From Rathayibacter sp. VKM Ac-2879 (lineage in GTDB: Bacteria > Actinomycetota > Actinomycetes > Actinomycetales > Microbacteriaceae), in assembly GCF_015351245.1 (NCBI RefSeq), contig NZ_JADKSO010000002.1, positions 1 through 64,000 of the forward strand: a stretch of 64,000 nucleotides of DNA, read 5' to 3'. Position numbers and translations under genes: made by a program. The notes beneath the pieces were generated by a model. The model was given only the letters and a program-made list of their open reading frames with translations, was not told where the DNA came from and made no database searches. Below, piece by piece: positions 1 to 8,259 of the stretch. Every line of letters starts with the position of its first letter. Within the stretch, counting starts at the first letter, position 1.

Positions 1-319
1 CCTTCGTGATCGGCCACAACCGCGACCCCGACCCCCCCGCCAAAACAATCCCCCTCACGACACCACCACCGCATCGACATCAGTGGTCGTCGGGGGCGCG
101 GAGAGCGTGGTCGGATGGAGCGGGGACAACCCGTCGATCGGACCCGCGGGGGAGGCGGAGAGCAGCACGGGCGCAACCGTAGCAAGGTCATATTTCCCTG
201 AGGTTGCCAAAAGGGCGATTTCGCGGGACATCGCTGCGTCGGGCACCCCCAGAGTGGGCCGCAACGTCGGGAACTGTGGCAGGGAACGGGCTTCGTCGTC
301 GCCCGACCCGCTCCTCCGC
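1..319. other. Left edge, no assignable gene
   Basis: A plus-strand frame entering from the left stays open to a TAG at about 180. Its first dozen codons end in G or C, then the bias collapses, so it may be the last residues of a gene lying outside the window. A minus-strand frame (55-264, 69 codons) is also open, but its codon use is mixed and it has no recognisable domain. Positions 180-230 are noticeably richer in A and T than the surroundings, as in a promoter or decayed region. I do not call a gene here. Confidence 0.3.
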
Positions 320-1369
320 TCAGCGCCTGAGCATGCTGCTGTACAGCCGGAGGTAGTCCTCGTTCATCCGGGAAACATCGAAGGCCTCGAGGCCGCGGCG
401 CGCGCGCTCGGACCACTCGGCGAGGACGGCCTTGTCGTCGAGGAGCGCGCCCAGCGCGGACGCGAGCCGTTCGACGTCTCCGACCGGGACGATCTGTGCG
501 GCGGCCCCGAAGTCCGCTACCTCGGGCAGCCCGTCGGCGGAGCTGACAACGCACGCGAGGCCCGCCTCGCGCTCCTCGATCACGACCAGGCCGAACGGCT
601 CGCGGCGGGAGGCGGCGACCGCGATGCGTGCGCCCAGCAGGTAGGGACGGGGGTCGGCGACGGCGCCGACGAGATGGATCCGCTCGCCCCAGGGCATGCC
701 GATGGCCGCCTCGAGCACCTCGGGCTCGTCGAGGTTGCCGACGAAGTACAGGTGCGCATCGGGATGGGTCTCGGCGATGCATCCGAACGCGCGGACGAGA
801 AGATCGGAGCCCTTCCTCCGCGTGATCGAGCCGACGGCGAGGATCGGCACCCCGAGCAGCCGCTCGGGGTGCACGGGATCGCTGCGACGTGGAGAGCCCA
901 GCGGGGCGTTGGTGATCGTGATGGTGCGTCCCCGAGCGAGCGGTCGCCGCGAGAAGACGCGTTCGTTGGCTCGGCTCACGCAGACGACGGCATGGGAGAG
1001 GCCCATCACCCCCACCCCGCGTTGGAACTCGTTGTGCACGGTGGCCACTCGCGGTGTTCGCGGTGCGACCGCCGCGGCGAGGAGCGCCGGGGTCAGCGTG
1101 TGCGCGTGGATGACGTCGGGAGCGGCCTCTCCGATTATGCGTCGCAGCCGCCGGAGGAGGGCGGGCAGGGCGGCGGGAGAGCGACGGCCGAAGTCGAGGC
1201 GGGTCGTGGCCACGCGATGGCGAGCGAGCAGCGGCTCGAAGTCGCCGCCGGCCGAGCCGACGACGACGGAGTGTCCGGCGTCCGACTGCCAGGTGGCGAG
1301 GTCGACCACGACGTTGTTGATGCCGTTGGCGGAGTTCGTCATCGTGTCGGTCAGGTGGAGGATGCGCAT
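320..1369 (-). CDS. Glycosyltransferase, GT-B fold (family 4-like)
   Basis: A 349-residue probable cytoplasmic glycosyltransferase that would transfer a sugar from a nucleotide donor during surface polysaccharide assembly; donor and acceptor cannot be read from sequence. The start MRILHLTDT opens the N-terminal Rossmann half and HAHTLTPALLAA closes it. The C-terminal half carries GSITRRKGSDLLVRAF and the donor-binding EPFGLVVIEE (E-x7-E type). I chose ATG 1369 because MRILH is the normal beginning of the fold; the frame runs further upstream without similarity. A purine-rich GAAGGG precedes it. It is the only gene of the locus on the minus strand, divergent from the main operon. Family assignment is firm, specificity unknown. 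Confidence 0.85.
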   Translation of the reverse strand: MRILHLTDTMTNSANGINNVVVDLATWQSDAGHSVVVGSAGGDFEPLLARHRVATTRLDFGRRSPAALPALLRRLRRIIGEAAPDVIHAHTLTPALLAAAVAPRTPRVATVHNEFQRGVGVMGLSHAVVCVSRANERVFSRRPLARGRTITITNAPLGSPRRSDPVHPERLLGVPILAVGSITRRKGSDLLVRAFGCIAETHPDAHLYFVGNLDEPEVLEAAIGMPWGERIHLVGAVADPRPYLLGARIAVAASRREPFGLVVIEEREAGLACVVSSADGLPEVADFGAAAQIVPVGDVERLASALGALLDDKAVLAEWSERARRGLEAFDVSRMNEDYLRLYSSMLRR

Positions 1370-1742
1370 CGAGGGCCCTTCGGCCAGCACCTCCCGCGGT
1401 CCTGACCAGGTGACAGGTTCCCATCCCGACCGTCGCCACCGTCGATCGAGCGCGGAACATGCCTGCGGTGGCGCCTTTTCTCGCGAGGCGAGCTCGTTCC
1501 ACAGCCTCGACGGGGAGACGTACGCCGCTGTCGACGCCGTTTCGCGCCTCCCCCTCGGGGGTCGTGAGCGGCCGGGATAACTTCGCTCAGGTCCGCGGCT
1601 CCGCCTGTCGCGGCGGAGGGGATCGAGCTGTGCACGACGTGACCGAACCAGGGGAGCAGCGGCGTCGCGCGAACCTCGGCGAGGAGCACCGCGCCAATCG
1701 CTCGTCTTGCTCCGGCATCGCGTCAACGGGTTCGGACGAGCC
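1370..1742. other. Divergent intergenic region
   Basis: This 373-base gap separates the minus-strand glycosyltransferase from the plus-strand polysaccharide operon and must hold promoters for both. Several frames are open only because of base composition, and none has recognisable protein content. A minus-strand TTATCC near 1573-1578 could be a -10 box, but it is too weak to rely on. Confidence 0.4.
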
Positions 1743-2777
1743 GTGCTGAGCATCGGGATCGTGGCGCTCGAGTCCTGGCACGCCGCTCCGCTTGAGCGCG
1801 TGTGGCGCGAACAGGGCCACAGGGTGACGGTCGTGACCGGGGAGCCAGCGGGATTCCCGGGTGCCGAGGTCCACGGCATCCCCCTCGGCCGGCTCGTGGG
1901 CCTCGCGTCGAGGCTCGGTGTCGGCTCGTCCGCGCTCTCCGCCTTCACCCGTCGTGCCCGGCGCCTCCTCGAACCGCTGCGACCCGAGCTGGTCGTCGCG
2001 CTACCCGGCACCGCCCGTGAGCTGGCAGGTCTCGCGCCGACGACCGTCGTGTTGGCCGACGGCGGTCACGTCCGGGCGCTCGCCGAGCGCCTCGCCCCGC
2101 GGGCCGCGAACCGGGTGCCGCTGCCGGTCGCGCGCTGTGAGGCGGAGTACCGCCGCGCGACGGTCGTCGTACCGTCGGCCGTGCTCGCGGCGGGCTTCCC
2201 GTCGTCGGCGGAGGTCGTCGTGGTCGCCCCGGGTCTGCCCGCCACCGGTCCGAGCGCGCCGACAGCGCCAGACGGACCCCTGCGCCTCGCGGCGGTCGGA
2301 GCGCCGGCGTGGTCGCGCGGGGTCGACCGTCTCGACGCGATCGCCCGCCTGGAGGCGACCGACTACGTCACCGTCGTCGGAGCAGGCGGGAGGATCGACG
2401 GCGGCCTCGCCGCCGGACTCCGCTTCGTCGGCGCGCAGGACCGTGACGGCACCGCCGAGATCTTCCGCCACTCCCACGCGTACCTGCACCTCGCGCGCAC
2501 GGTGGAGGGCGCGGCCGAGGGCCTGGAGGCGCTCGCCTGCGGCCTGCCCGTGCTCGCGACGGAGTCGAGCGCCCTCGCCGGGCTCTGCGCCGAGGGCGCG
2601 GGAGTGGTCGTGCCGGACGACGCCTCGCGGGAGGATCTCGCCGCGGCGCTCGAGAGACTGCGCACGGAGTGGGCCTCCCTCTCGCGACGAGCGCACGAGC
2701 TCGCGGGCGAGCGGCCGTGGTCGGTGGCGGCGGAGCAGATCCTCGCCCTGGCAGAGGACGGCGCCGGTGTCCGCTGA
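1743..2777 (+). CDS. Glycosyltransferase, GT-B fold
   Basis: A 344-residue protein, first gene of the overlapping plus-strand polysaccharide operon. The N-terminal half (residues 1-170) begins LSIGIVALESWHAAPLE, an unusual variant of the GT4 opening strand and glycine-rich turn. The C-terminal half ends with EGLEALACGLPVLATESS, the donor-sugar E-x7-E region typical of GT4 enzymes, followed by GVVVPDD. The GTG at 1743 was chosen because homology-like sequence starts there; an in-frame TTG at 1707 would add 12 residues of no clear content. Its end overlaps the next gene by 11 bases, implying translational coupling. Glycosyltransferase role is probable; substrate unknown. Confidence 0.75.
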   Translation: MLSIGIVALESWHAAPLERVWREQGHRVTVVTGEPAGFPGAEVHGIPLGRLVGLASRLGVGSSALSAFTRRARRLLEPLRPELVVALPGTARELAGLAPTTVVLADGGHVRALAERLAPRAANRVPLPVARCEAEYRRATVVVPSAVLAAGFPSSAEVVVVAPGLPATGPSAPTAPDGPLRLAAVGAPAWSRGVDRLDAIARLEATDYVTVVGAGGRIDGGLAAGLRFVGAQDRDGTAEIFRHSHAYLHLARTVEGAAEGLEALACGLPVLATESSALAGLCAEGAGVVVPDDASREDLAAALERLRTEWASLSRRAHELAGERPWSVAAEQILALAEDGAGVR

Positions 2778-4125
2778 TCCCCAGTCGGCGCCGTCTGAGC
2801 GCGCGACCGAGAGCGGCGTGTGCTCGGCCACGGCCCTGCTGCCGAGAGCCGTCGCCCTCCGCCTCGCCGCGATCCTCGCGCAGCACACCCTGCGCGACCG
2901 AGGCATCAGGAGCCTCGTCATCAAAGGGGAAGGGCTCCACCGTCAGGGCATCCGCGCGCCGATGGCCTCGGCCGATGTCGATCTCTGGGTCGAGCCGGAC
3001 GCCTTCGACGCGGCCGTCGCGCTGCTCGGCTCTCTGGGCTGGCGGCGTCGGGCAGAGGCGCTGAGCTGGACCCTGTTCGTGGACCACTCCATCACGCTGG
3101 TCCATCCCTCCTGGCCCTGTGACATCGACGTGCACCGCTCGTTCCCGGGCGCCTTCGAGGACGAGCGGCCGGCGTTCGAACGGCTCTGGGCCGCTCGAAC
3201 GGACCTGGCGCTCACGGAGGAAACCCTTGAGATCCCCGGGCGGGCGCACCACCTCGTCCTGCACGCGCTGCACCAGCTGCGCAACGCGCGCGCGTCGTCT
3301 TCGGCGACGGTGCTCGCGGCACTCGACGTCTACGGCGCGCATCTGCCGCTCGAGGAGCGGCTCGCCGTCCGCGACGCCGCGGTCGAGCTCGGCGCGCAGA
3401 CGCCGATGAGCGTGCTCCTCGAGTCGTGGGGGGTGCCCGCTCCCGCGGAGGAGCGTTACCGGCACGCCCAGGCGCTCTGGGATGTGCGGCGCCGCTCCGA
3501 TCGGCACACTTTCAATTGGCTCCACGCGATCGCGTCCGCACCGTGGCGGCTGAAGGGCGGCCTGCTGCTTCGTGCGGCCTTTCCGACCCGCGCCGACCTC
3601 GAGGCGAGCCATCCGGGTCGGCTGACCCGATCCCGGCGCCTCCGACTGCGGGTCGAACGGACCATCCGCGCCGTCCGCGGGCTCCCTTCCGCGCTCTCCG
3701 GCTTCGCCCGGATCGCCCGCGCGGGCGGGCACGGGGAGGCAGCACCCGCGGGCTCCCCGGAGCCGATCGCCCAGGCCACCGCGCCGACACGTCTGCCTCC
3801 CGTGCCGTCGCCGGTCGCCGTGCAGCCCGCCCCGAACGAGCATTCCGCCGTCGTCGCGTCCCGCTTCGTCGTCGAGCGCACCGAAGAGGACACCTACGTG
3901 CTCGACCTCTCTCGTCCGGGGTCGATCCCGGTCCTCCTCTCGGTCAGCGCCGACGCGATCTTTCAGGCGGTCGTGCGGGAGGGGCGCTCTCGCAGCGCCA
4001 CCGTCGAGCTCCTCGCCGCGCGCTTCGACGCCGACCCCGACCTCCTCCGTCGCGATGTCGACGCGGTCCTCGACGTGCTAGACAAGCACTTCCCCGCGGC
4101 CGCTGCTCTCGGGAGCGACGCATGA
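2767..4125 (+). CDS. Putative nucleotidyltransferase fused to PqqD-like domain
   Basis: A 452-residue two-domain protein. Residues about 20-330 resemble the PF14907-type nucleotidyltransferase family: VIKGEGLHRQG (51-61), then SADVDLWVEP with the acidic DVD at 70-72, and a second acidic stretch CDIDVHRSF near 118-125, the expected metal-binding residues. A Pro/Ala-rich linker (about 330-364) leads to an 88-residue C-terminal PqqD-like domain (365-452) with the usual beta region, SADAIFQAV and a terminal helix pair. PqqD-like domains normally bind peptides as chaperones or recognition elements, which is odd inside a sugar polymer operon. GTG 2767 overlaps the upstream gene by 11 bases, and the stop shares ATGA with the next start. 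The biochemical role is unknown. Confidence 0.7.
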   Translation: MSADPQSAPSERATESGVCSATALLPRAVALRLAAILAQHTLRDRGIRSLVIKGEGLHRQGIRAPMASADVDLWVEPDAFDAAVALLGSLGWRRRAEALSWTLFVDHSITLVHPSWPCDIDVHRSFPGAFEDERPAFERLWAARTDLALTEETLEIPGRAHHLVLHALHQLRNARASSSATVLAALDVYGAHLPLEERLAVRDAAVELGAQTPMSVLLESWGVPAPAEERYRHAQALWDVRRRSDRHTFNWLHAIASAPWRLKGGLLLRAAFPTRADLEASHPGRLTRSRRLRLRVERTIRAVRGLPSALSGFARIARAGGHGEAAPAGSPEPIAQATAPTRLPPVPSPVAVQPAPNEHSAVVASRFVVERTEEDTYVLDLSRPGSIPVLLSVSADAIFQAVVREGRSRSATVELLAARFDADPDLLRRDVDAVLDVLDKHFPAAAALGSDA

Positions 4126-5183
4126 GCGCGGAGCGGCTCGACACCGTGCGGATCCTGCACGTCCTCGACTCCTTCGAGGACGGGGGCGCCCAGCGTGTGG
4201 CGCTCTCGCTCGGCGCATGGAGCGCCGATCACGGCTGCGCCGTCGCCTACTGGGGACGCCCAGGGCCGCTCCGCCCCAGCGCGCCGGCGCGATCCTTCGT
4301 GGTGCGCCGGCCGGAGCAGAGCTTCGTCGCCGATCTCCTCGATCTCCGCCGCGCGGTCCACCGCTTCCGCCCGCACGTCCTGCACGCCCATCAGCGCCGC
4401 GAGGCCTTACTGACGGCGCTCCTCGGAGCAGCCCTCAGGGTGCCTGTGGTCGAGCACGCCCACACCGAACTGCCGGCGGTCGACCGGCGGCTCCTGTCCT
4501 TCCGGTCTCGCCGCGTCTTCGCGGTCTCGACGTCTGTCGCTCGTATGGTCGTCGACGGCTTCGGCCGGCCGGCCGAACGCGTCGTTGTCACCGGGAACGC
4601 GCCGGCGAACGTGTCCGCCACACGCGCGAGCGCCGCCTCCCTCGACGCGGCACCGCTGAGGATCCTCGGAATCGGGCGGCTCGCCGAGCAGAAGGACCCA
4701 GATCGCTTCCTCTCCGCAGTGGAGGAGCTGGCCGCGACCAGGGCGGTTTCAGCGACCTGGCTCGGCGACGGCCCCCTGCTGCCGGTCCTCCGCGATCGGG
4801 CTCGCGCAGCCGGCATCGTCGACTTCGCGGGGCCGTCGCGTGACGTGACCGGCGCCCTCGACGCGGCACACCTCCTGCTCTCGACCTCGCGCTGGGAGGG
4901 CACGCCGCTCGTGATGCTCGAGGCGATGGCCCGCCGCCGCCCGGTCGTGGCGACGGCGGTGGGCGGCGTCGGCGAGCTCCTGGGCGGAGGGCGCGGCACC
5001 CTCCTCCCCGGAGCGGCCTCGGGTCGCGAGATCGCCGAGGCACTCGACGCGGCGCTCGCCGAGCCAGAGGCACTGCTCGCGCGCGCCGAGCGGGCGAAGG
5101 CCTGGGTCGACGCCTCAGCCTCCCCGGAGGCGGTCTTCGGCCCCGTCCTGTCGGCCTACCGAGAGCTCGGAGCTCGACGATGA
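4122..5183 (+). CDS. Glycosyltransferase, GT-B fold (family 4-like)
   Basis: A 353-residue glycosyltransferase. ILHVLDSFEDGGAQRVALSL is the classic N-terminal GT4 signature with the glycine-rich acceptor-side loop; LHAHQRREALL follows. The C-terminal domain has LGIGRLAEQKDPDRFL and TSRWEGTPLVMLEAMARR, the donor-binding E-x7-E region. It is coupled to both neighbours by ATGA overlaps (4122-4125 and 5180-5183), so it belongs to one transcript with the nucleotidyltransferase-PqqD fusion and the following GT2. It probably adds one sugar to the lipid-linked repeat unit; the linkage cannot be inferred. Confidence 0.85.
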   Translation: MSAERLDTVRILHVLDSFEDGGAQRVALSLGAWSADHGCAVAYWGRPGPLRPSAPARSFVVRRPEQSFVADLLDLRRAVHRFRPHVLHAHQRREALLTALLGAALRVPVVEHAHTELPAVDRRLLSFRSRRVFAVSTSVARMVVDGFGRPAERVVVTGNAPANVSATRASAASLDAAPLRILGIGRLAEQKDPDRFLSAVEELAATRAVSATWLGDGPLLPVLRDRARAAGIVDFAGPSRDVTGALDAAHLLLSTSRWEGTPLVMLEAMARRRPVVATAVGGVGELLGGGRGTLLPGAASGREIAEALDAALAEPEALLARAERAKAWVDASASPEAVFGPVLSAYRELGARR

Positions 5184-6205
5184 GAGAGCGGGGTGTCTCC
5201 GTCACCGTCATCGCCCCGTGCTACAACTCCCGGGCGGTCCTCGACGCTTTCCTCGCCAGGCTCGAGGAGACGCTTGTCCCCGGCGTCGGTATCGTCCTCG
5301 TCGACGACGCCTCCACCGACGGGTCGTCGGCGGTACTGGAACGCTGGGCGCGCGATCGGGACGACGCTCGCCTTCTCGTCCTGGAGACCAACGGGGGAGT
5401 GGCGGCCGCCCGCAATCGCGCGCTGGCGATCACCGACACCGAGTTCGTCTGGTTCGTCGACGTCGACGACGAGTGGGATCCTCGCATCGTCGCCGTGCTG
5501 GCCGGCGAGGCCACCGCCTCGAGCGCTGACATCGTCGTGTGCCGGGCGCTCTACCGAGCCCGGTCCGCCGCCTCCGGACGCGTCGTCGACGGGCTCGACC
5601 GTCGGGAGCTCGTGTCGGCCTCCGACGCGATCGAGCGCATGGCGGCCGGTGAGCTGCACGGCTTCCTCTGGAACAAGCTGCTACGGAGGCGGATCCTCGC
5701 CGAGGAGCTGTTCCCCCTCCTCAGCTCGCAGTCGGACTTCATCGGCGTGCTGCGCGCAGTTCAGGCGGCGGAGCGCGTGCTCTTCATTCCCGAGGTCCTC
5801 TACACCTACGTGTACACGCCGTCCTCGATCACCCGGCGACGCGATCCGGACCTCGCCAACCTCCTGATCTGCGCCCAGGCGTTGCGCGCAGCGCTGGAGC
5901 AGGCCTTCGACGAGGTTCCGGAGCGGCTCGCCGACTGGTTCACCACGTGGTTCTACGCCGTGCCCGTCGCGCTGACGCCGATCCGACACCACGCCCGCCC
6001 GGCGCTCGTGCGCACGGGAGTCGCCCTCGGCTCGGCCGCGCTGCGCGACGTCGACCTCATGCGGTCGTCACGGAGCACGCGGCTGCTCGTGCTGGGCCTC
6101 GTGCTCAAGCACGCACCGGCCGCGTTCACGCTGTTCAGCCGCACGCTCTACTCCCTGCACGACACCCATCGGCGCCTCGTGCGTCGGCGGAGCCCTGCCT
6201 CGTGA
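5180..6205 (+). CDS. Glycosyltransferase family 2 (GT-A)
   Basis: A 341-residue GT-A enzyme. The N-terminus VTVIAPCYNSRAVLDAFL is the nucleotide-binding strand of family 2, VDDASTDGSS (41-50) is the usual acidic loop, NGGVAAARNRAL follows, and FVDVDDEWD (92-100) supplies the DxD metal-binding motif. The last 100 residues are helical and basic, with a hydrophobic stretch near LLVLGLVLKHAPAAFTLF that may touch the membrane. The start overlaps the previous stop by ATGA. A 94-base gap follows before the WecG-type gene, the first break in the operon. The family is certain; sugar specificity is not. Confidence 0.88.
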   Translation: MRERGVSVTVIAPCYNSRAVLDAFLARLEETLVPGVGIVLVDDASTDGSSAVLERWARDRDDARLLVLETNGGVAAARNRALAITDTEFVWFVDVDDEWDPRIVAVLAGEATASSADIVVCRALYRARSAASGRVVDGLDRRELVSASDAIERMAAGELHGFLWNKLLRRRILAEELFPLLSSQSDFIGVLRAVQAAERVLFIPEVLYTYVYTPSSITRRRDPDLANLLICAQALRAALEQAFDEVPERLADWFTTWFYAVPVALTPIRHHARPALVRTGVALGSAALRDVDLMRSSRSTRLLVLGLVLKHAPAAFTLFSRTLYSLHDTHRRLVRRRSPAS

Positions 6206-6299
6206 GCGGCCCCCTCGAGTCGGTCCTGAGCCTCCTCGCGGCCGCCGTGCCTCCGATCGCGCCGCTCCCACCGCTGCCCAGCCAGAGAAGAGTCCCGGC

Positions 6300-7076
6300 A
6301 TGACCTCCTACATCACCGGCCGCATCGAACGGATGCCGGCGAGCATCACCTCGCTCGACGATGCCGCGCACGCGGTGCTCGAGCTGGCCAGGACCGGTCG
6401 CGACGAACTCGTCGTCACACCGAACACCGACCACTTCGTGCGGTGGAAGCACTCGGAGGCGTTCCGTCGGTACTACGGCCGCGCCTCGCTGGTCGTGCTC
6501 GACGGCACTCCGCTGGTCTGGCTCGCCCGCTGGTACGGCTATGCGACGGCGAGCCGGGTCACGGGCATCGACCTCTTCACCGAGGTCTGCCGCCGGGCAG
6601 CCCTCGAGCAGCTGCCCATCGCGATCGTCGGAGGCGCGCCGGGCATCGCCGACCGCGCCGCCGCCGAGCTCGCTCGTCGTTTCCCAGGCCTGCGGGTGCC
6701 GGTCGTCTCGTCGCCCGGGCCGGCCGAGCTCGCAGACGAGGCCGCGCTCGCCCAGCTCGCCGCGTCGCTGCGTGCCGCGGACGTGAGGATCGTCGCGCTC
6801 TGCCTCGGTTCGCCCAAGCAAGAGGAGGTGCGCGAGCGCCTCCTGGCGGTCGGCGGCACCGGGGCGGTCTGCCTCGGGGTGGGCGCTGCCGTCGACTTCC
6901 TCGCGGGGGAGATCCCTCGAGCGCCGCTGCTGCTGCAACGGCTCGGTCTGGAGTGGACCTACCGCTTGGCGCAGGAGCCCGGGCGCCTCTGGCGCCGCTA
7001 CCTCGGCGACGCGCTCCTCGTTCTCCCCAGCGTCGTCACGGCGTTGCGCTATCGGGCGAGCCGTGTCCTCCGCTGA
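6300..7076 (+). CDS. WecG/TagA/CpsF family glycosyltransferase
   Basis: A 258-residue member of the GT26 family (WecG, TagA, CpsF), which transfers an N-acetylmannosamine-type sugar to a polyprenyl-linked GlcNAc. Diagnostic segments are VVTPNTDHFVRW (38-49), LVVLDGTPLVW (64-74, with the conserved Asp68), RVTGIDLF and the C-terminal LGSPKQEEV and GVGAAVDFLAGE. In known pathways this enzyme acts second after WecA/TagO, and a WecA homologue lies at 15217-16458, so it probably adds the second sugar here. The basic C-terminus (LEWTYRLAQEPGRLWRRY) is the usual membrane-attachment region. Its 3' end overlaps the next gene by 14 bases. Confidence 0.9.
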   Translation: MTSYITGRIERMPASITSLDDAAHAVLELARTGRDELVVTPNTDHFVRWKHSEAFRRYYGRASLVVLDGTPLVWLARWYGYATASRVTGIDLFTEVCRRAALEQLPIAIVGGAPGIADRAAAELARRFPGLRVPVVSSPGPAELADEAALAQLAASLRAADVRIVALCLGSPKQEEVRERLLAVGGTGAVCLGVGAAVDFLAGEIPRAPLLLQRLGLEWTYRLAQEPGRLWRRYLGDALLVLPSVVTALRYRASRVLR

Positions 7077-8259
7077 GCCGTCCGGGGCGGAGCGTCCGGT
7101 CGTGCTGGTCTGGAAGCGCACGTGGCTGCCCGATTCGGAGACCTTCGTCCGCAACCAGATGCGGAGTCTCCGCTCGTGGCGCGCGATCGGCGTGGGCCTC
7201 GAGCGCGCCGGCTCCGGCACGCTGCACGACCCTTCGGACCGGATCCTGCACGAGCGGAGCGGTTCCCGGCGCAAGCACGCCCTGATGCTGCGCCACCTCG
7301 GCGTCTCGCGGAGCCTCGACGCTCTGGTCGACGAGCTCGCGCCGACTCTGATCCACGCCCACTTCCTCATCGACGCGACCGACATCGCCCGCTTTGCGCG
7401 CAGACGCGGGCTTCCGCTGGTCGTCACGGGCCACGGCTACGACGTGACGAGCTGGCCGCTGGTGATGGGTGCTCCGCGCGCGCTGCGCCCTGTGGCGCGC
7501 CTTCGGCGCTCGCGTCAGGCCCGCGCCGTCTTCCGTCAGGCGCGCGCCGTGATCGGGGTCTCCCGCTTCATCGCCGACAGGCTCGTCCGGCTGGGCTCGG
7601 CCCCCGAGCGGACCGTCGTCCGGGCCATCGGCATCCCCGTGACCGCGCCGCCGCCGCCCGCCGATGGACGCAAGGGTGTCGTCTTCGTCGGACGCCTGGT
7701 CGAGAAGAAGGGCGTCGCCGACCTGCTCGACGCGATGGCCGGGTTGCCTCCTGCCGTGCGGGACGTGCCGGTCACGATCGTCGGGGACGGGCACCTCCGC
7801 GGCTCCCTTTCGGCGCGGGCCGAGCGGCTGGGCCTGCGAAGCGTCACGTTCGCGGGCATGCAGCCTCCCGCTGCCGTCGCGGAGCTGCTGCGAGGAGCCA
7901 CCGTCTTCTGCGCCCCGTCGCGCACCGCGTGGAACGGCGACTCCGAGGGCTTCGGCATGGTGTTCCTGGAGGCGGCGCTCGCCAGCGCGCCCGTCGTCGC
8001 CACCCGACACGGCGGGATCCCGGAGGCGGTGGAGGACGGGGTCACCGGGCTGCTCGTCCCGGAGGGCGACGTGGACGCCCTGCGGAGGGCGCTCGAGTCG
8101 ATCCTGCTCGATCCCGAGCGGGCGGAGCGGATGGGGCAGGCGGGGCGCGAGCGCGTGCTCGCCCGCTTCGACGTGCGGGAGCGCACGACCGAGCTCGAGC
8201 GGGTCTACGACCTCGCGGCCGGGCGATCCGTCTGGCCAACGGCGGGGAGAGGCGCATGA
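7063..8259 (+). CDS. Glycosyltransferase, GT-B fold (family 4-like)
   Basis: A 398-residue glycosyltransferase starting at GTG 7063 inside the end of the WecG-type gene. The opening LVWKRTWLPDSETFVRNQ is typical of colanic-acid-type (WcaL/AmsK-like) GT4 enzymes, as is HAHFLIDATDIARFA followed by VTGHGYDV. The donor domain has VFVGRLVEKKGVADLL and EGFGMVFLEAALASAPVVAT. The stop overlaps the next start by ATGA. It probably extends the polysaccharide repeat unit on the cytoplasmic face; the sugar is unknown. Confidence 0.87.
   Translation: MSSAEPSGAERPVVLVWKRTWLPDSETFVRNQMRSLRSWRAIGVGLERAGSGTLHDPSDRILHERSGSRRKHALMLRHLGVSRSLDALVDELAPTLIHAHFLIDATDIARFARRRGLPLVVTGHGYDVTSWPLVMGAPRALRPVARLRRSRQARAVFRQARAVIGVSRFIADRLVRLGSAPERTVVRAIGIPVTAPPPPADGRKGVVFVGRLVEKKGVADLLDAMAGLPPAVRDVPVTIVGDGHLRGSLSARAERLGLRSVTFAGMQPPAAVAELLRGATVFCAPSRTAWNGDSEGFGMVFLEAALASAPVVATRHGGIPEAVEDGVTGLLVPEGDVDALRRALESILLDPERAERMGQAGRERVLARFDVRERTTELERVYDLAAGRSVWPTAGRGA

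Noticed and set aside
1351-1689. A short minus-strand gene upstream of the first glycosyltransferase
   Set aside because: Its translation is low complexity, without a ribosome site or domain, and it overlaps the start of the glycosyltransferase.
2767-4125. Evidence for a lasso-peptide or other RiPP cluster because of the PqqD-like domain
   Set aside because: No precursor peptide, B2-type protease, asparagine-synthase-like cyclase or dedicated exporter is present in the window; the context is polysaccharide synthesis.
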